Shown piece after piece: positions 7,899 to 16,927 of a stretch of 21,214 nt of DNA. The notes beneath the pieces were generated by a model. It saw only the letters and a program-made list of their open reading frames with translations. It was not told the DNA's origin and did not search any database. Both the position numbers and the translations under genes were made by a program. Each line of letters begins with the position of its first letter. Position 1 is the stretch's first letter. The stretch comes from an uncultured Flavobacteriales bacterium (GTDB taxonomy: Bacteria > Bacteroidota > Bacteroidia > Flavobacteriales > Crocinitomicaceae): the NCBI GenBank assembly GCA_946478775.1, contig CAMLDR010000066.1:1-21214 (forward strand), in the 5' to 3' direction.

Positions 7899-9227
7899 TT
7901 AAAATGCAATTTGATACTGCAGCACCAACATATTTTTTCGCATTGTTTGAATAGCGACTCCTGATGAGTTGTTTTCAAATACCGGCCTGTTCTGCAGACC
8001 CAAAGATAATTTTGAACCGTGAGTTCCGTGAATCAGCCAGTTAAGACCTGCTTCAACCATCACCGAAGGATCTTTCAGAGCCTGGAATTGGGAATACTGT
8101 ATTTCCACATAAGGCATCAGTGTTCCATTATCAGAAGCGAAAAGATCGTCTTTCAATTTATAACCTATTTGGGCGAAAAGAATGTTCCCGGTTCCAATCA
8201 TCGGGTAATTGACTCCGGGGCCGTTCCATGTTCCTTCTGAATTGACCCCATTGGCAGGGTTCATTCCATTCAGCATACGAACGTAATTTTTACCGTAATT
8301 GAAATGATTGTAAGCTACATACGCATTGAATACAGCGCCTTTACTTCCGACCGGTAGATCCAGGAATACATCCGCGCCCAGCAATAACAAAGCGGTGCGG
8401 CTGGTGTCTCCCAAATCGGTGGTGTGCCACATGGCCTTGTTTTGATGAACCCAGCCCAATCCTATGTTCAGTATTTTCTTTTTCCCCAGATACGTCCCGC
8501 TCATGTAAGGATTCGGAGTTGTTTCGGTATCAAAAAACTGCCAGAACAAATATCCGGAAGTTTGAGCCAGCGGAGCTTCGATATTAAAATTTGAATTTGC
8601 ATTGATCGGTGGAATGGGAACCGTACTGTTTTTCGCAGACATCGGTCTCGATAATGCGATGCGGTAGTTCAAACGCGAGATTTCACCTTTCATATAAAGC
8701 GACAGCTTTCGTGCGAACTGGTCGTTGACACCATTTGTTGCCTGCTGGTAGATCGGTGCGTCTAAGCCCATTATATTCGCCACTGCGGGTGAAGAAAAAC
8801 GGGAGACTCCCCCCCACGCCGTTAATCCTCCACCGATTTGCAGTTGTTTAGCCACCCGGAATTCAGTAATTGCATCATGCAAAAAGGCACCGGTATGTCT
8901 TGGCTGCAGGAAAGTGAAATTATTTTGTCCGAATTGGGTATAGAAATAGACCCGGTTCGTGAGCTGACCGAATACCTGGATCCGCCATCTTCTGATACCA
9001 ATATCTCCTAAATTTGATTTGGGTGTTCCGTCAATGGTTGTTCCCGGGTTCATTTCAGCATATCTTGCCCAGGTTTGGGCCAAAAATGTTCCTTTGATGT
9101 AACTCGTTCCCGATTTATTGAAATTTAATTTCAATTCGGGAATACTCATTCTGCTGGAGTCTTTTGTCTGAGCACTCAGGTTTGTGGAAATGACCAATAC
9201 ATTCAGTACTGCAAGTATGTTTTTCAT
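7899..9227 (-). CDS. Outer-membrane porin-like beta-barrel protein
   Basis: This is a 442-residue protein with a signal peptide (MKNILAVLNVLVISTNLSAQ, cleavage after about residue 20) and an otherwise beta-rich sequence of alternating aromatic and polar residues. Examples are IRRWRIQVFGQLTNRVYFYTQ and the repeated Y-x-A and W-x-F patterns. It ends in YQIAF with a terminal phenylalanine, the signal recognised by the BAM complex. A role as a passive or substrate-selective channel is inferred; I do not recognise the substrate. The ORF could extend to 9305, adding 26 residues, but the ATG at 9227 puts a clean signal peptide at the N-terminus, so I chose it. The minus-strand sequence at 9280-9273 (GAACTTTG) matches the TAnnTTTG -7 box in all but one fixed position and could drive the gene. 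The exported Cys-His protein follows 49 bp downstream. A terminator upstream isolates it from the adhesin gene. Confidence 0.8.
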   Translation of the reverse strand: MKNILAVLNVLVISTNLSAQTKDSSRMSIPELKLNFNKSGTSYIKGTFLAQTWARYAEMNPGTTIDGTPKSNLGDIGIRRWRIQVFGQLTNRVYFYTQFGQNNFTFLQPRHTGAFLHDAITEFRVAKQLQIGGGLTAWGGVSRFSSPAVANIMGLDAPIYQQATNGVNDQFARKLSLYMKGEISRLNYRIALSRPMSAKNSTVPIPPINANSNFNIEAPLAQTSGYLFWQFFDTETTPNPYMSGTYLGKKKILNIGLGWVHQNKAMWHTTDLGDTSRTALLLLGADVFLDLPVGSKGAVFNAYVAYNHFNYGKNYVRMLNGMNPANGVNSEGTWNGPGVNYPMIGTGNILFAQIGYKLKDDLFASDNGTLMPYVEIQYSQFQALKDPSVMVEAGLNWLIHGTHGSKLSLGLQNRPVFENNSSGVAIQTMRKNMLVLQYQIAF

Positions 9228-9364
9228 AATTTGTTTGTTTGACAACTTTGTGAATTCAATTTCCAGAGAAAACAAAGTTCCATTGACGCAAACAAAAATA
9301 AGCATGAGGAAACAGGTATCCGTTATAGAAATAAAATATTCTTTGCAGATCCGGTTTAAAATGC

Positions 9365-9395
9365 AAAACCCCGATCGCTTAACGCACCGGGGTTT
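9365..9395 (-). terminator. Intrinsic terminator of the 905-residue adhesin gene
   Basis: An 8-bp stem (AAACCCCG, 9366-9373, with CGGGGTTT, 9388-9395) encloses a 14-base loop. Read on the minus strand, the stem is followed by TTTT, then GCA, then TTTT. It sits 28 bp after the stop codon of the adhesin gene at 9423 and separates it from the porin-like gene. Confidence 0.8.
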
Positions 9396-9422
9396 CTGAT
9401 TTATATTAAAGTAGTCGGTAAC

Positions 9423-12140
9423 TTATCTGAAGATATTGATGGCTCCGTTGAATGTTTTCTTGCTATCGGAGTAGATATCTTTCACGCGTGCAATCCAGGA
9501 ATAAGCTCCGGCCTGAACAACCTTACCGTTGTAGGTTCCGTCCCAAGCTGCATTCGGATCGCGTGTTTCCCAAATAACTTCTCCCCAGCGATCAAAGATC
9601 AGTAATTCAAAATTATACTCATCAATTCCCGAAACATAGAATTTCCATGTTTGATTGAATTCATCTCCATCGGGGGTAAATGCATTCGGAGCATAGAAAA
9701 TAATGTCGCTGTTTACCGATAATACTCGTTCGATGGTGTCAACACATCCTTCCGGCGTTTCTACGATCAGCTGGATGGTATACGTTCCAACCACTCCTTC
9801 CGGGTAATGGAACGTCGGGTTCTCGTAAGTGCTGTTATTCGGATTTGAACCGGGAGCCGACCAGGTCCAGTTCACAACTCCGGGACTTGATTTATCCTGC
9901 ATTTTCACAACCGTTTCAAAGATGGTTGTAGGATTTGCCGACATGGTGAAGTCTGCCTCCGGATTTGCTATTACAGTTGCAATTCCCGGAAAGGTATTGG
10001 TTGTTATACAACCCTGAATAGAAGTCGTTACCACGCTGACCGTATAAATCCCGGCAGAAGTGTAGGTATGTGTTAAATTCGAATCACCATAAAATATTCC
10101 GGTATTTCCGTCTCCGAAGTCAACCACTACCGAATCAATCTCTCCACTGTTGTTTGATTGGTTCAGGAAAATAAAATCACCCGGCAAACAAGAGTATGGC
10201 AGATTTGAAATATAACTCGGAACAATTGCTGTTGGGAAATTGATCGTCATACAGGAATCCGCAACGGGCGAACCACATGTTTCAGTCAATTCAACGCAAT
10301 ATTGAGTTGCTGTTGCAACCGGATCAACTGTGATGGATGTTCCCGTGCCGATAACCGTTCCGTTTTCTTTCCATGTAAAGGTATAGAATAGCGGACCATT
10401 TCCACCTGTTCCCTGAACATTCAGGACAATAGAAGCTTCCGGACAAATGATCGTATCCGGGGTAATACTCATAATTTTCAGTGCTGCCGGTTCGCCGATC
10501 GTTGCCGTTGTTGTAATCACGCAGCTATTTGCATCGGTAATGGTTACCGTATGTGTTCCTGCAAACAAATCATTTGCCAAAGGACCTGTTGAAGCTGAAT
10601 TACTCCAGGAATAAGTATAAGGAGCTGTTCCATCCACCACATTGATTTCTATAATACCGTTATTCGCACTGTTGCAAGTCACATCCTGCTGATTAATAAT
10701 CGTTGAAACCATACCCGGAATTTCCGAAACGATGACTTCAACAGTATCTGTACAGCCTGAAGACAATGAAGTAGTAACTACACAATGATAAGTTCCCGCA
10801 ATCAAACCAGTGGCTGTCTGTGTCGTTTGTCCGCCTGCATCATACCAATTGTAAGAAACGGTTCCTAGCGGAGGAGTCATCGTTGCAGTCGCAGTGCCAT
10901 CGTTTCCTCCCGGACAGCTTACCAAGGTAGAAGAACCGCTGAATGCTGCATTCGTATTCGGAACATTGACATTGACATTTGCACTGCAGCCCAAAGCATC
11001 CGTGATTTGAACCGTATATGGTCCTGAGACCAGATTTGTAGCTGTTTGAGTGGTTTGTCCGCCCGGATTCCAGTTATAAGTAAACGGCGCTGAGCCCTGT
11101 GTTGGATTCACTGTCGCTGATCCTACTCCTCCAAAACAATAATCCGTTACTGCAGTTGCTGTACCTGCAACTACCTGACGGGTAATAAATGTGGTATCGC
11201 TTACACCTCCAACTGCTGCATTACAGGCAGATGCAGTCAGATAATACCCGGTTGTTCCCGGAAGAACAGGATTCACATTTAAAACCCCATTATTGTATGG
11301 CCATAATCCTCCGGCTGTACTCGTCCATTGAATACTGTTATTGGATGTAGATGTAACCGTATAATATGGAACCGTAGCTACGGCGTAATTCGATGTATTA
11401 TTTGGCGCGATCGGTGTAAATCTTTTCCCGTCCTGATTCGCATTCCAGACACTGTTATTTCTTCCCGGCGTGATTGTAGCAACAGTTCCTGCTGCATTTT
11501 CCACACCCTGGATAGCCAAACCTCCGTTCCAGGTTGCGCAATTTGGTTTTTGACCGATCATCATATCAATGATGTTGCTCGTCTCATAAAAGATAATTGC
11601 TCCGTAATAGCAGGTATTCGGACATTGGAAAGCATTCACACTTTCAAACAGCACAACGAACTTTCTGTTTGGCGCAGTTCCAATAGTCTGATACTTAATC
11701 GGCCCGATTGGTGCTTGGGAAGGATTAATATCAGAATAAAAGAGCATTGCAGAATTTCTCGCTGCTGCTAATCCGGTGTTTGGAAGAGTTCCCATACCAA
11801 CCAAACTCCAGGTACAACCTGTATTTGCATTACCTGCCGTAAAACTGATCAGTCCATTCGACCCGATCACGCAATTGGTATAATTCGTTCCGTAAAAATT
11901 AAAATTGAATCCCATTGGAATGAGTCCCGAAAACATATCATCGGGTAGTTGAGGGATCGTGGTTGCATTATCTAAAGTAATTCCTGCCCCTAAAATGGGC
12001 CCTCCCCCCGAACAATTTGTGATCTGAACCGTCTGACCTGCACAAACTGTTGCATCCTGCCCAAGACAAACTGTCACCTGAGCATTTACTGCATTCATTG
12101 AAAAAAACAACAATGCACCTATTAAAACTAGCTTCTTCAT
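9423..12140 (-). CDS. T9SS-exported adhesin-like protein with SprB repeats, PKD-like domains and gliding-motility C-terminal domain
   Basis: This is a 905-residue surface protein. In order it has: a signal peptide (1-20); an N-terminal domain of about residues 60-245 with FYGTNYTNCVIGSNG, a YETSNIIDM strand and WNGGLAIQGV, of the nidogen/lectin-like kind often found in such Bacteroidota proteins; three SprB-type repeats (about 325-394, 398-472, 478-550), each with the pattern APYTYxW, a TxLxxGTYTVxITD strand and paired cysteines; an immunoglobulin-like segment (555-635); a PKD domain (about 650-722, with VDFGDGNTG); a second PKD-like domain (724-808); and a gliding-motility-associated C-terminal domain (812-905) with APNAFTPDGDEFN, FDRWGEVIWET, WDGTYNG and GAYSW. 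That last domain is a type-B T9SS sorting signal. The protein is probably secreted across the outer membrane and kept at the surface as an adhesin. It is a paralogue of the gene immediately upstream. Confidence 0.88.
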   Translation of the reverse strand: MKKLVLIGALLFFSMNAVNAQVTVCLGQDATVCAGQTVQITNCSGGGPILGAGITLDNATTIPQLPDDMFSGLIPMGFNFNFYGTNYTNCVIGSNGLISFTAGNANTGCTWSLVGMGTLPNTGLAAARNSAMLFYSDINPSQAPIGPIKYQTIGTAPNRKFVVLFESVNAFQCPNTCYYGAIIFYETSNIIDMMIGQKPNCATWNGGLAIQGVENAAGTVATITPGRNNSVWNANQDGKRFTPIAPNNTSNYAVATVPYYTVTSTSNNSIQWTSTAGGLWPYNNGVLNVNPVLPGTTGYYLTASACNAAVGGVSDTTFITRQVVAGTATAVTDYCFGGVGSATVNPTQGSAPFTYNWNPGGQTTQTATNLVSGPYTVQITDALGCSANVNVNVPNTNAAFSGSSTLVSCPGGNDGTATATMTPPLGTVSYNWYDAGGQTTQTATGLIAGTYHCVVTTSLSSGCTDTVEVIVSEIPGMVSTIINQQDVTCNSANNGIIEINVVDGTAPYTYSWSNSASTGPLANDLFAGTHTVTITDANSCVITTTATIGEPAALKIMSITPDTIICPEASIVLNVQGTGGNGPLFYTFTWKENGTVIGTGTSITVDPVATATQYCVELTETCGSPVADSCMTINFPTAIVPSYISNLPYSCLPGDFIFLNQSNNSGEIDSVVVDFGDGNTGIFYGDSNLTHTYTSAGIYTVSVVTTSIQGCITTNTFPGIATVIANPEADFTMSANPTTIFETVVKMQDKSSPGVVNWTWSAPGSNPNNSTYENPTFHYPEGVVGTYTIQLIVETPEGCVDTIERVLSVNSDIIFYAPNAFTPDGDEFNQTWKFYVSGIDEYNFELLIFDRWGEVIWETRDPNAAWDGTYNGKVVQAGAYSWIARVKDIYSDSKKTFNGAINIFR

Positions 12141-12335
12141 AATTACCTTATTGTGTTGCTTTTAAAACGATTTTTTGAAGGTTGGGTTGCTTAAAACTCG
12201 TGTTAAAAGCGGAAAATCAACGAATAATTACGTTTAAGGACACAAATAACACACAATCCATTCATCGTCAAATTATTAAGAGTTAAAAAGACACTTATTC
12301 CGAGTAATTAAAACCTTCATTTTTCAGGTCAAAAA

Positions 12336-12367
12336 AAATCCCGGTTCACCTAAGTGAACCGGGATTT
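12336..12367 (-). terminator. Strong intrinsic terminator of the 844-residue adhesin gene
   Basis: A perfect 14-bp stem (12336-12349 with 12354-12367) encloses a 4-base loop. On the minus strand the arm runs directly into eight T residues, a textbook rho-independent terminator 27 bp after the adhesin stop. It makes the two adhesin genes separate transcription units. Confidence 0.93.
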
Positions 12368-12394
12368 CCATTTATATATTAAAGTAGTCTGTTG

Positions 12395-14929
12395 TTACTT
12401 AATAAGATTAATGGCTCCGTTAAAGACTTTCATGTTATCCCAGTAAAGATCCTTTACACGGGCAACCCAGGTGTAAGTACCTTCTTTAACAGGTGTCCCG
12501 TTATATGTTCCGTCCCAAGAAGAATTCACATCGTGTGTTTCCCAGATAACTTCTCCCCATCGATTTAAGATCATCAACTCGAAATCGAACTCATCCACTC
12601 CTGAAACATAGAACTTCCAGCTTTGATTGAACTCATCACCATCCGGTGTGAATGCATTCGGAGCGTAGAAAATAATATCGCTGTTTACAGTCAGGATTCG
12701 TTCAACTGTATCCTTGCATCCTTCCGGTGTTTCAACGATCAAGCGAATCGGGTAAGTTGCTACAATTCCTTCCGGAAAGTGGAATGTTGGATTTTGGTAT
12801 GTACTGTTATTCGGATCAGAACCAAGTGATTCCCATTCCCAGTTCACTACTGTAGGACTTGACTTGTCCTGCATTTTAACAACTGTTTCAAAGAATGTTG
12901 TTGGATTTGCAGACATCGTAAAGTCGGCCACCGGATTTGCTATTACGTTTGCAATTCCTAAATAAGATGTATCAGTAATACAACCCAATTCTGAAATTAC
13001 GGTTACGTCAATGGTGTAAATTCCAGCTGCAGTGTAGGTATAGCGGATGGTGTCATTTCCATAAACAACTCCTTCAGCACCATTTCCAAATTGAACGATC
13101 ACCGAATCAATCGGGTCATCGTTATCGATAGAAGCAAGATCCAAATAGAATTCCAATACTCCAGGCAAACAGGTATATGGTTTGTTCGGATTATAAACAG
13201 GATACAATGAAGTAGGGAAAGTGATCATCATACAGGTATCCGTACTTGGAGAACCACAAGCTTCCGTTAACTCCACACAATATTGTGTGCCTGTAGCTAC
13301 AGGATCAACAACGATTGAAGTACCCGTTCCGATAACAACTCCGTTTTCTTTCCATGTAAAAGTATAATTGTTATTTGCAGGACCATTTCCTCCAACTCCA
13401 TTTACACTGATCGTTGTGGAAGCTTCCGGACAGATAATTTGATCCGGTGTCACATACGTAATTTGCAAAGCATCCGGTTGAGTCAACGTTTCACTAGCCG
13501 TAACAATACAACCATTTGCATCGGTAACTGTTACGGTGCTCATTCCTACATACAAATCATTTGCAGTAGCAGTAGTTGAACCTGAGTGATCCCAAGAATA
13601 ACTATAAGGAGGTGTTCCCTGCGTCACCGCAACTGTTAATGCTCCGTTATTTGCTGCATGGCAGGATACAGGAGTGATGTTGGTGAAAGTTGCAAGCATT
13701 CCCGGGATTTCCGTCACGGTTACGTTCGCAGTTCCGGTACATCCGATATTTGAAGTGATCGTACAAGTGTAAGATCCTGCTGCCAAACCGGTTGCTGTTT
13801 GAGTTGTCTGTGCTGCTGGATCACTCCATACATACGACAATGTTCCAACTACCGGTGCCATGTTTGCTGTTGCAGTACCGTCTGAACCACCCGGACAAGA
13901 AACCACTGTTGAAGTAGCTGAATACGCTACCGGATTTGCTCCAACCGTTACGGTTACAGTTCCGGTACATCCGTTAGACAATGTCACCTGACAAGTATAA
14001 GTTCCCGGTAAAAGTCCGGTTGCAATTTTTGTTGTTTGGGCAGCCGGGTCATTCCACAGGTAAGTTGCTGTAATTCCCGGAGGATTTCCTGCTACTGTAT
14101 GGTTTGCCGTTGCAGTACCGTTTTGTCCCATCGGACAAGAAGCATTTGTACTCGTTCCACTAAAAGTTGCATTGATATTTGCAACGGTTACAGTTGCCGT
14201 TGTTGGAGGCACAGGCAAACCATTAGCCGGGTTCGGTGATGAAGTTATCTGAACGGTGTATGTTCCCGGAGGAACATTACTTACAGACTGAGTGGTCGGG
14301 TTACCCGGAGTATTCCACAAATACGTGTAAGGTGCAACTCCACCGTTTGGAGTTACTGTTACAGATCCCGTTGCCTGGTTACAAGTAGCAGGAGTTGAAG
14401 TCGCAGTGGCATTGAAAGTAATACCATTACAATTCACCGTTCCTGTTGAAGGATTGTTTCCATTTGGTTGCAAGCTGATTGTTCCGGGAGAACCGTTGAA
14501 GTTCGTTACCAATAAGACATATACTTGTCCGGCAACTGCATTCGCAATATCAACATATTCCGTAGCGGAAGCAGAATAAGAACAGTCTACAGTAGGGGTT
14601 CCAGGCCCGATAGGACAACCGGCCGAAACACTTGAATAAGGTCCGTATAAGGCAAAATCCACATCAATCCCGCCTCCACCACCAGTGGTCTGAGTTAATG
14701 TTAAGTGAATACTTCCGTTCGATCCGATCGAAAATGCCAGCCAGTTTGCGTTCGGTGTTGAGCCTAAGCATTGGAAACTTCCCATACTGGGCACACCTGT
14801 ATTACTGGAATAAGAACCAGCGGTTGAACATCCTGCATCACCACAGTTTGCACCAGGTGCAAGTTGAGCAAATGCATTCAAATTCAACAATATTCCTAGC
14901 GAAAGCAAGGTCTTTTTAATTGTTTTCAT
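12395..14929 (-). CDS. T9SS-exported adhesin-like protein with four SprB repeats and gliding-motility C-terminal domain
   Basis: This is an 844-residue surface protein. A signal peptide (1-21) is followed by an N-terminal domain (about 25-160) with ANWLAFSIGSNGSIHLTLTQ, a glycine run and IDVDFALYGPYSS, unlike that of the downstream paralogue. Four SprB-type repeats follow (about 170-250, 253-330, 335-405, 410-482), then an immunoglobulin-like segment, two PKD-like domains and the gliding-motility/type-B T9SS sorting domain (about 751-844, with APNAFTPDGDEFN, LNRWGEVIWETH, WDGTYNG). From about residue 332 to the end it is collinear with residues 396-905 of the paralogue, with long stretches nearly identical. 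Export by the type IX system and a surface adhesion role are inferred from the domains. A 127-residue exported protein is encoded 27 bp upstream on the same strand and is probably co-transcribed. The gene ends in its own strong terminator. Confidence 0.88.
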   Translation of the reverse strand: MKTIKKTLLSLGILLNLNAFAQLAPGANCGDAGCSTAGSYSSNTGVPSMGSFQCLGSTPNANWLAFSIGSNGSIHLTLTQTTGGGGGIDVDFALYGPYSSVSAGCPIGPGTPTVDCSYSASATEYVDIANAVAGQVYVLLVTNFNGSPGTISLQPNGNNPSTGTVNCNGITFNATATSTPATCNQATGSVTVTPNGGVAPYTYLWNTPGNPTTQSVSNVPPGTYTVQITSSPNPANGLPVPPTTATVTVANINATFSGTSTNASCPMGQNGTATANHTVAGNPPGITATYLWNDPAAQTTKIATGLLPGTYTCQVTLSNGCTGTVTVTVGANPVAYSATSTVVSCPGGSDGTATANMAPVVGTLSYVWSDPAAQTTQTATGLAAGSYTCTITSNIGCTGTANVTVTEIPGMLATFTNITPVSCHAANNGALTVAVTQGTPPYSYSWDHSGSTTATANDLYVGMSTVTVTDANGCIVTASETLTQPDALQITYVTPDQIICPEASTTISVNGVGGNGPANNNYTFTWKENGVVIGTGTSIVVDPVATGTQYCVELTEACGSPSTDTCMMITFPTSLYPVYNPNKPYTCLPGVLEFYLDLASIDNDDPIDSVIVQFGNGAEGVVYGNDTIRYTYTAAGIYTIDVTVISELGCITDTSYLGIANVIANPVADFTMSANPTTFFETVVKMQDKSSPTVVNWEWESLGSDPNNSTYQNPTFHFPEGIVATYPIRLIVETPEGCKDTVERILTVNSDIIFYAPNAFTPDGDEFNQSWKFYVSGVDEFDFELMILNRWGEVIWETHDVNSSWDGTYNGTPVKEGTYTWVARVKDLYWDNMKVFNGAINLIK

Positions 14930-14956
14930 ATAATAAAATCTCTTAGTAATTGGGGC

Positions 14957-15340
14957 TTAGATTGAATATTCTACTGCGTATCCGGTAACTGTACCATTCA
15001 GCGATTGAAGCAGCGTTTGGAATTCTTCTTTCGTTAATACAGCTTGTGATTCAAGAACCAAGGAGGTTCCGTCTTCACTTAATACAAAGGAAGTAACCCT
15101 GGAATCATTCGTTAATAATGTTTCCAAAGCAGATTTTTGGGAAGTACCGATTCCGGCAAGTCCAATGACGTGATGCGCTCTTACTCCCGTTAGGATATCA
15201 ATACCAGAGATTTTATTCTGATCCATGTGATTTTGGACTTCAGAACTTGACAAGTCATAGATTTTCTCGTAGACCTGACCAAAGGATTTGAAGGCCAAAA
15301 AAACAGTGCTAAAAGCGATTAGTAGTAAATATTTCTTCAT
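14957..15340 (-). CDS. Small exported protein of unknown function, co-transcribed with the adhesin
   Basis: This 127-residue protein has a clear signal peptide (basic MKKY, hydrophobic residues 5-17, likely cleavage after GQ at 22) and a cysteine-free mature part. From about residue 66 the pattern reads helix (TSQKSALETLLTND), strand (VTSFVLS), strand (GTSLVLES), helix (TKEEFQTLLQSLN), strand (VTGYAVEYS). That would suit a small ferredoxin-like alpha/beta fold, though the CxxC of metal-binding HMA domains is absent. I do not recognise a family. The stop lies 27 bp before the start of the 844-residue adhesin with no terminator, which suggests one transcript and a related envelope role. The product could be a chaperone, a processing partner or a periplasmic factor for the adhesin; nothing in the sequence decides this. 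An 8-bp inverted repeat lies just upstream at 15358-15396. Confidence 0.75.
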   Translation of the reverse strand: MKKYLLLIAFSTVFLAFKSFGQVYEKIYDLSSSEVQNHMDQNKISGIDILTGVRAHHVIGLAGIGTSQKSALETLLTNDSRVTSFVLSEDGTSLVLESQAVLTKEEFQTLLQSLNGTVTGYAVEYSI

Positions 15341-15514
15341 TATTGGATTATTGTAATACAGACAAAAGACGGAATTATTAAGAATAGGTTGTCTGTTCCT
15401 TTTCTGAATATTATCAATTACTCTATTTCAACAATCAAAATGGGGTTCCCATCGATTAATTCCTTAATACTTTATAATGTTCCATAAAATTCCCGCTTCA
15501 TTTTTAAAATTAAT

Positions 15515-15522
15515 TACATTTG
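15515..15522 (+). promoter_or_regulatory. Candidate -7 promoter box (TACATTTG) of gdhA
   Basis: TACATTTG is a perfect match to the Bacteroidota -7 consensus TAnnTTTG and lies 29 bp before the chosen gdhA ATG, giving a leader of about 20-25 bases. No clear TTTG -33 element is visible at 17-23 bp upstream. The same octamer precedes the next gene (17071-17078). The match is seen; promoter activity is inferred. Confidence 0.55.
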
Positions 15523-15551
15523 CCCCACGTAAAACAAAAGCATTTAATAAT

Positions 15552-16907
15552 ATGTCAAGTAAATACCAAGCACAGATTGACGCTTTTATGGAAAAAGTAA
15601 AAGCTACCAACGGTCATGAGACAGAATTCTTGCAAGCTGTTCATGAAGTTGCTGAAGCAGTTATTCCTTTTATGGAAGAAAACCCTAAGTACAAGACTGC
15701 AAAAATTTTGGATCGAATTGTTGAGCCGGAAAGAACGATTTTGTTCCGAGTTCCTTGGTTAGATGACAAAGGTGAAATTCAGGTGAATCGTGGGTACCGT
15801 GTAGAATTCAACTCTGCAATCGGACCATACAAAGGAGGGCTTCGTTTCCACCCTTCCGTGAACCTTTCTATTTTGAAATTCTTAGGTTTCGAGCAAATCT
15901 TCAAAAACTCATTAACGACTCTTCCAATGGGAGGTGGTAAAGGAGGTTCTGATTTTGACCCTAAAGGAAAATCAGATAATGAAGTTATGAAATTCTGTCA
16001 ATCATTCATGACTGAACTTTCCCGCCACATTGGTCCTGATACGGATGTACCGGCAGGAGATATCGGTGTTGGAGGTCGTGAAATCGGTTATATGTTTGGT
16101 CAGTACAAACGTATCCGTAACGAATTTACAGGAGTTTTAACAGGTAAAGCACGTAACTGGGGTGGATCTTTGATTCGTCCGGAAGCTACAGGTTATGGAA
16201 CTGTTTATTTCGCAAAAGAAATGTTGGCTACTAAAGATGATTCCTTCTTAGGTAAAACAGTGGTTGTTTCCGGTTCAGGAAACGTAGCTCAGTATGCTTG
16301 TGAAAAAGCAACGCAATTGGGTGGAAAAGTGGTTACACTTTCTGATTCATCCGGATACATTCACGATGCGGAAGGTATTGACGCTGCGAAATTGGCTTTC
16401 GTAATGGAATTGAAAAACGTTAAGCGCGGACGTATCGAAGAATACACGAAGCAATATCCTAAAGCGAACTTTATTCCAGGAAAACGTCCTTGGGAAGTAA
16501 AAGCGGACATCGCATTGCCTTGTGCTACTCAAAACGAATTGAACGGTGATGAGGCAAAAGCTTTGATCGCAAACGGAGTAATCTGTGTTGCTGAAGGAGC
16601 AAACATGCCAACAACACCGGAAGGTATTGCTGCATTCCAGGCTGCTAATGTTTTGTTCTCTCCGGGGAAAGCGTCTAACGCTGGTGGGGTTGCTACTTCC
16701 GGTTTGGAAATGTCACAAAACTCCTTGCGTTTAAGCTGGTCAGCTGAAGAAGTTGATGCGAAATTACACGGTATCATGGTTTCTATCCATGAAGCTTGTG
16801 TGAAATACGGTAAAGATGCCAAAGGAAATGTGGACTACGTGAAAGGTGCAAACATTGCAGGTTTCGTAAAAGTTGCAGATTCCATGATTGACCAGGGATT
16901 GGTATAA
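15552..16907 (+). CDS. gdhA: NADP-type glutamate dehydrogenase
   Basis: This is a 451-residue hexameric-type enzyme that reductively aminates 2-oxoglutarate with ammonium, or the reverse, in the cytoplasm. The substrate and catalytic residues known from the clostridial enzyme (K89, K113, K125, D165) appear here with identical spacing as Lys94 (GPYKGG), Lys118, Lys130 (GGGKGGSDFDPKGK) and Asp170 (PAGDIGVGGRE). The nucleotide-binding loop GSGNVA is at 241-246, and ALPCATQNEL, VAEGANMPTT and ANAGGVATSGLEMSQN follow in the order seen in E. coli GdhA, to which the sequence is strikingly similar throughout. That similarity favours NADP(H) and a biosynthetic role. The ORF could start at 15477, but the ATG at 15552 gives the usual family length and leaves the TACATTTG box outside the gene. 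It stands alone as a transcription unit, with a terminator 21 bp downstream. Confidence 0.96.
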   Translation: MSSKYQAQIDAFMEKVKATNGHETEFLQAVHEVAEAVIPFMEENPKYKTAKILDRIVEPERTILFRVPWLDDKGEIQVNRGYRVEFNSAIGPYKGGLRFHPSVNLSILKFLGFEQIFKNSLTTLPMGGGKGGSDFDPKGKSDNEVMKFCQSFMTELSRHIGPDTDVPAGDIGVGGREIGYMFGQYKRIRNEFTGVLTGKARNWGGSLIRPEATGYGTVYFAKEMLATKDDSFLGKTVVVSGSGNVAQYACEKATQLGGKVVTLSDSSGYIHDAEGIDAAKLAFVMELKNVKRGRIEEYTKQYPKANFIPGKRPWEVKADIALPCATQNELNGDEAKALIANGVICVAEGANMPTTPEGIAAFQAANVLFSPGKASNAGGVATSGLEMSQNSLRLSWSAEEVDAKLHGIMVSIHEACVKYGKDAKGNVDYVKGANIAGFVKVADSMIDQGLV

Positions 16908-16927
16908 TCGAAAAAACGAATATTCTG

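Noticed and set aside
9244..9279. 8-bp inverted repeat (AACTTTGT / ACAAAGTT) upstream of the porin-like gene
   Set aside because: Short arms 20 bp apart in AT-rich DNA are expected by chance, and one arm overlaps the possible -7 box; not enough to call an operator.
11328..11771. 147-codon plus-strand frame antisense to the 905-residue adhesin
   Set aside because: It mirrors the compositional bias of the adhesin coding strand and has no independent evidence.
9423..14929. SprB and PKD modules considered as a CRISPR-like or tandem DNA repeat array
   Set aside because: The repetition is at the protein-domain level, with 70-80-residue units that differ in DNA sequence; there is no short direct-repeat/spacer structure.
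16529..16822. 97-codon minus-strand frame inside gdhA
   Set aside because: It lies fully inside a highly conserved enzyme gene on the other strand and shows no signal peptide, domain or start context.
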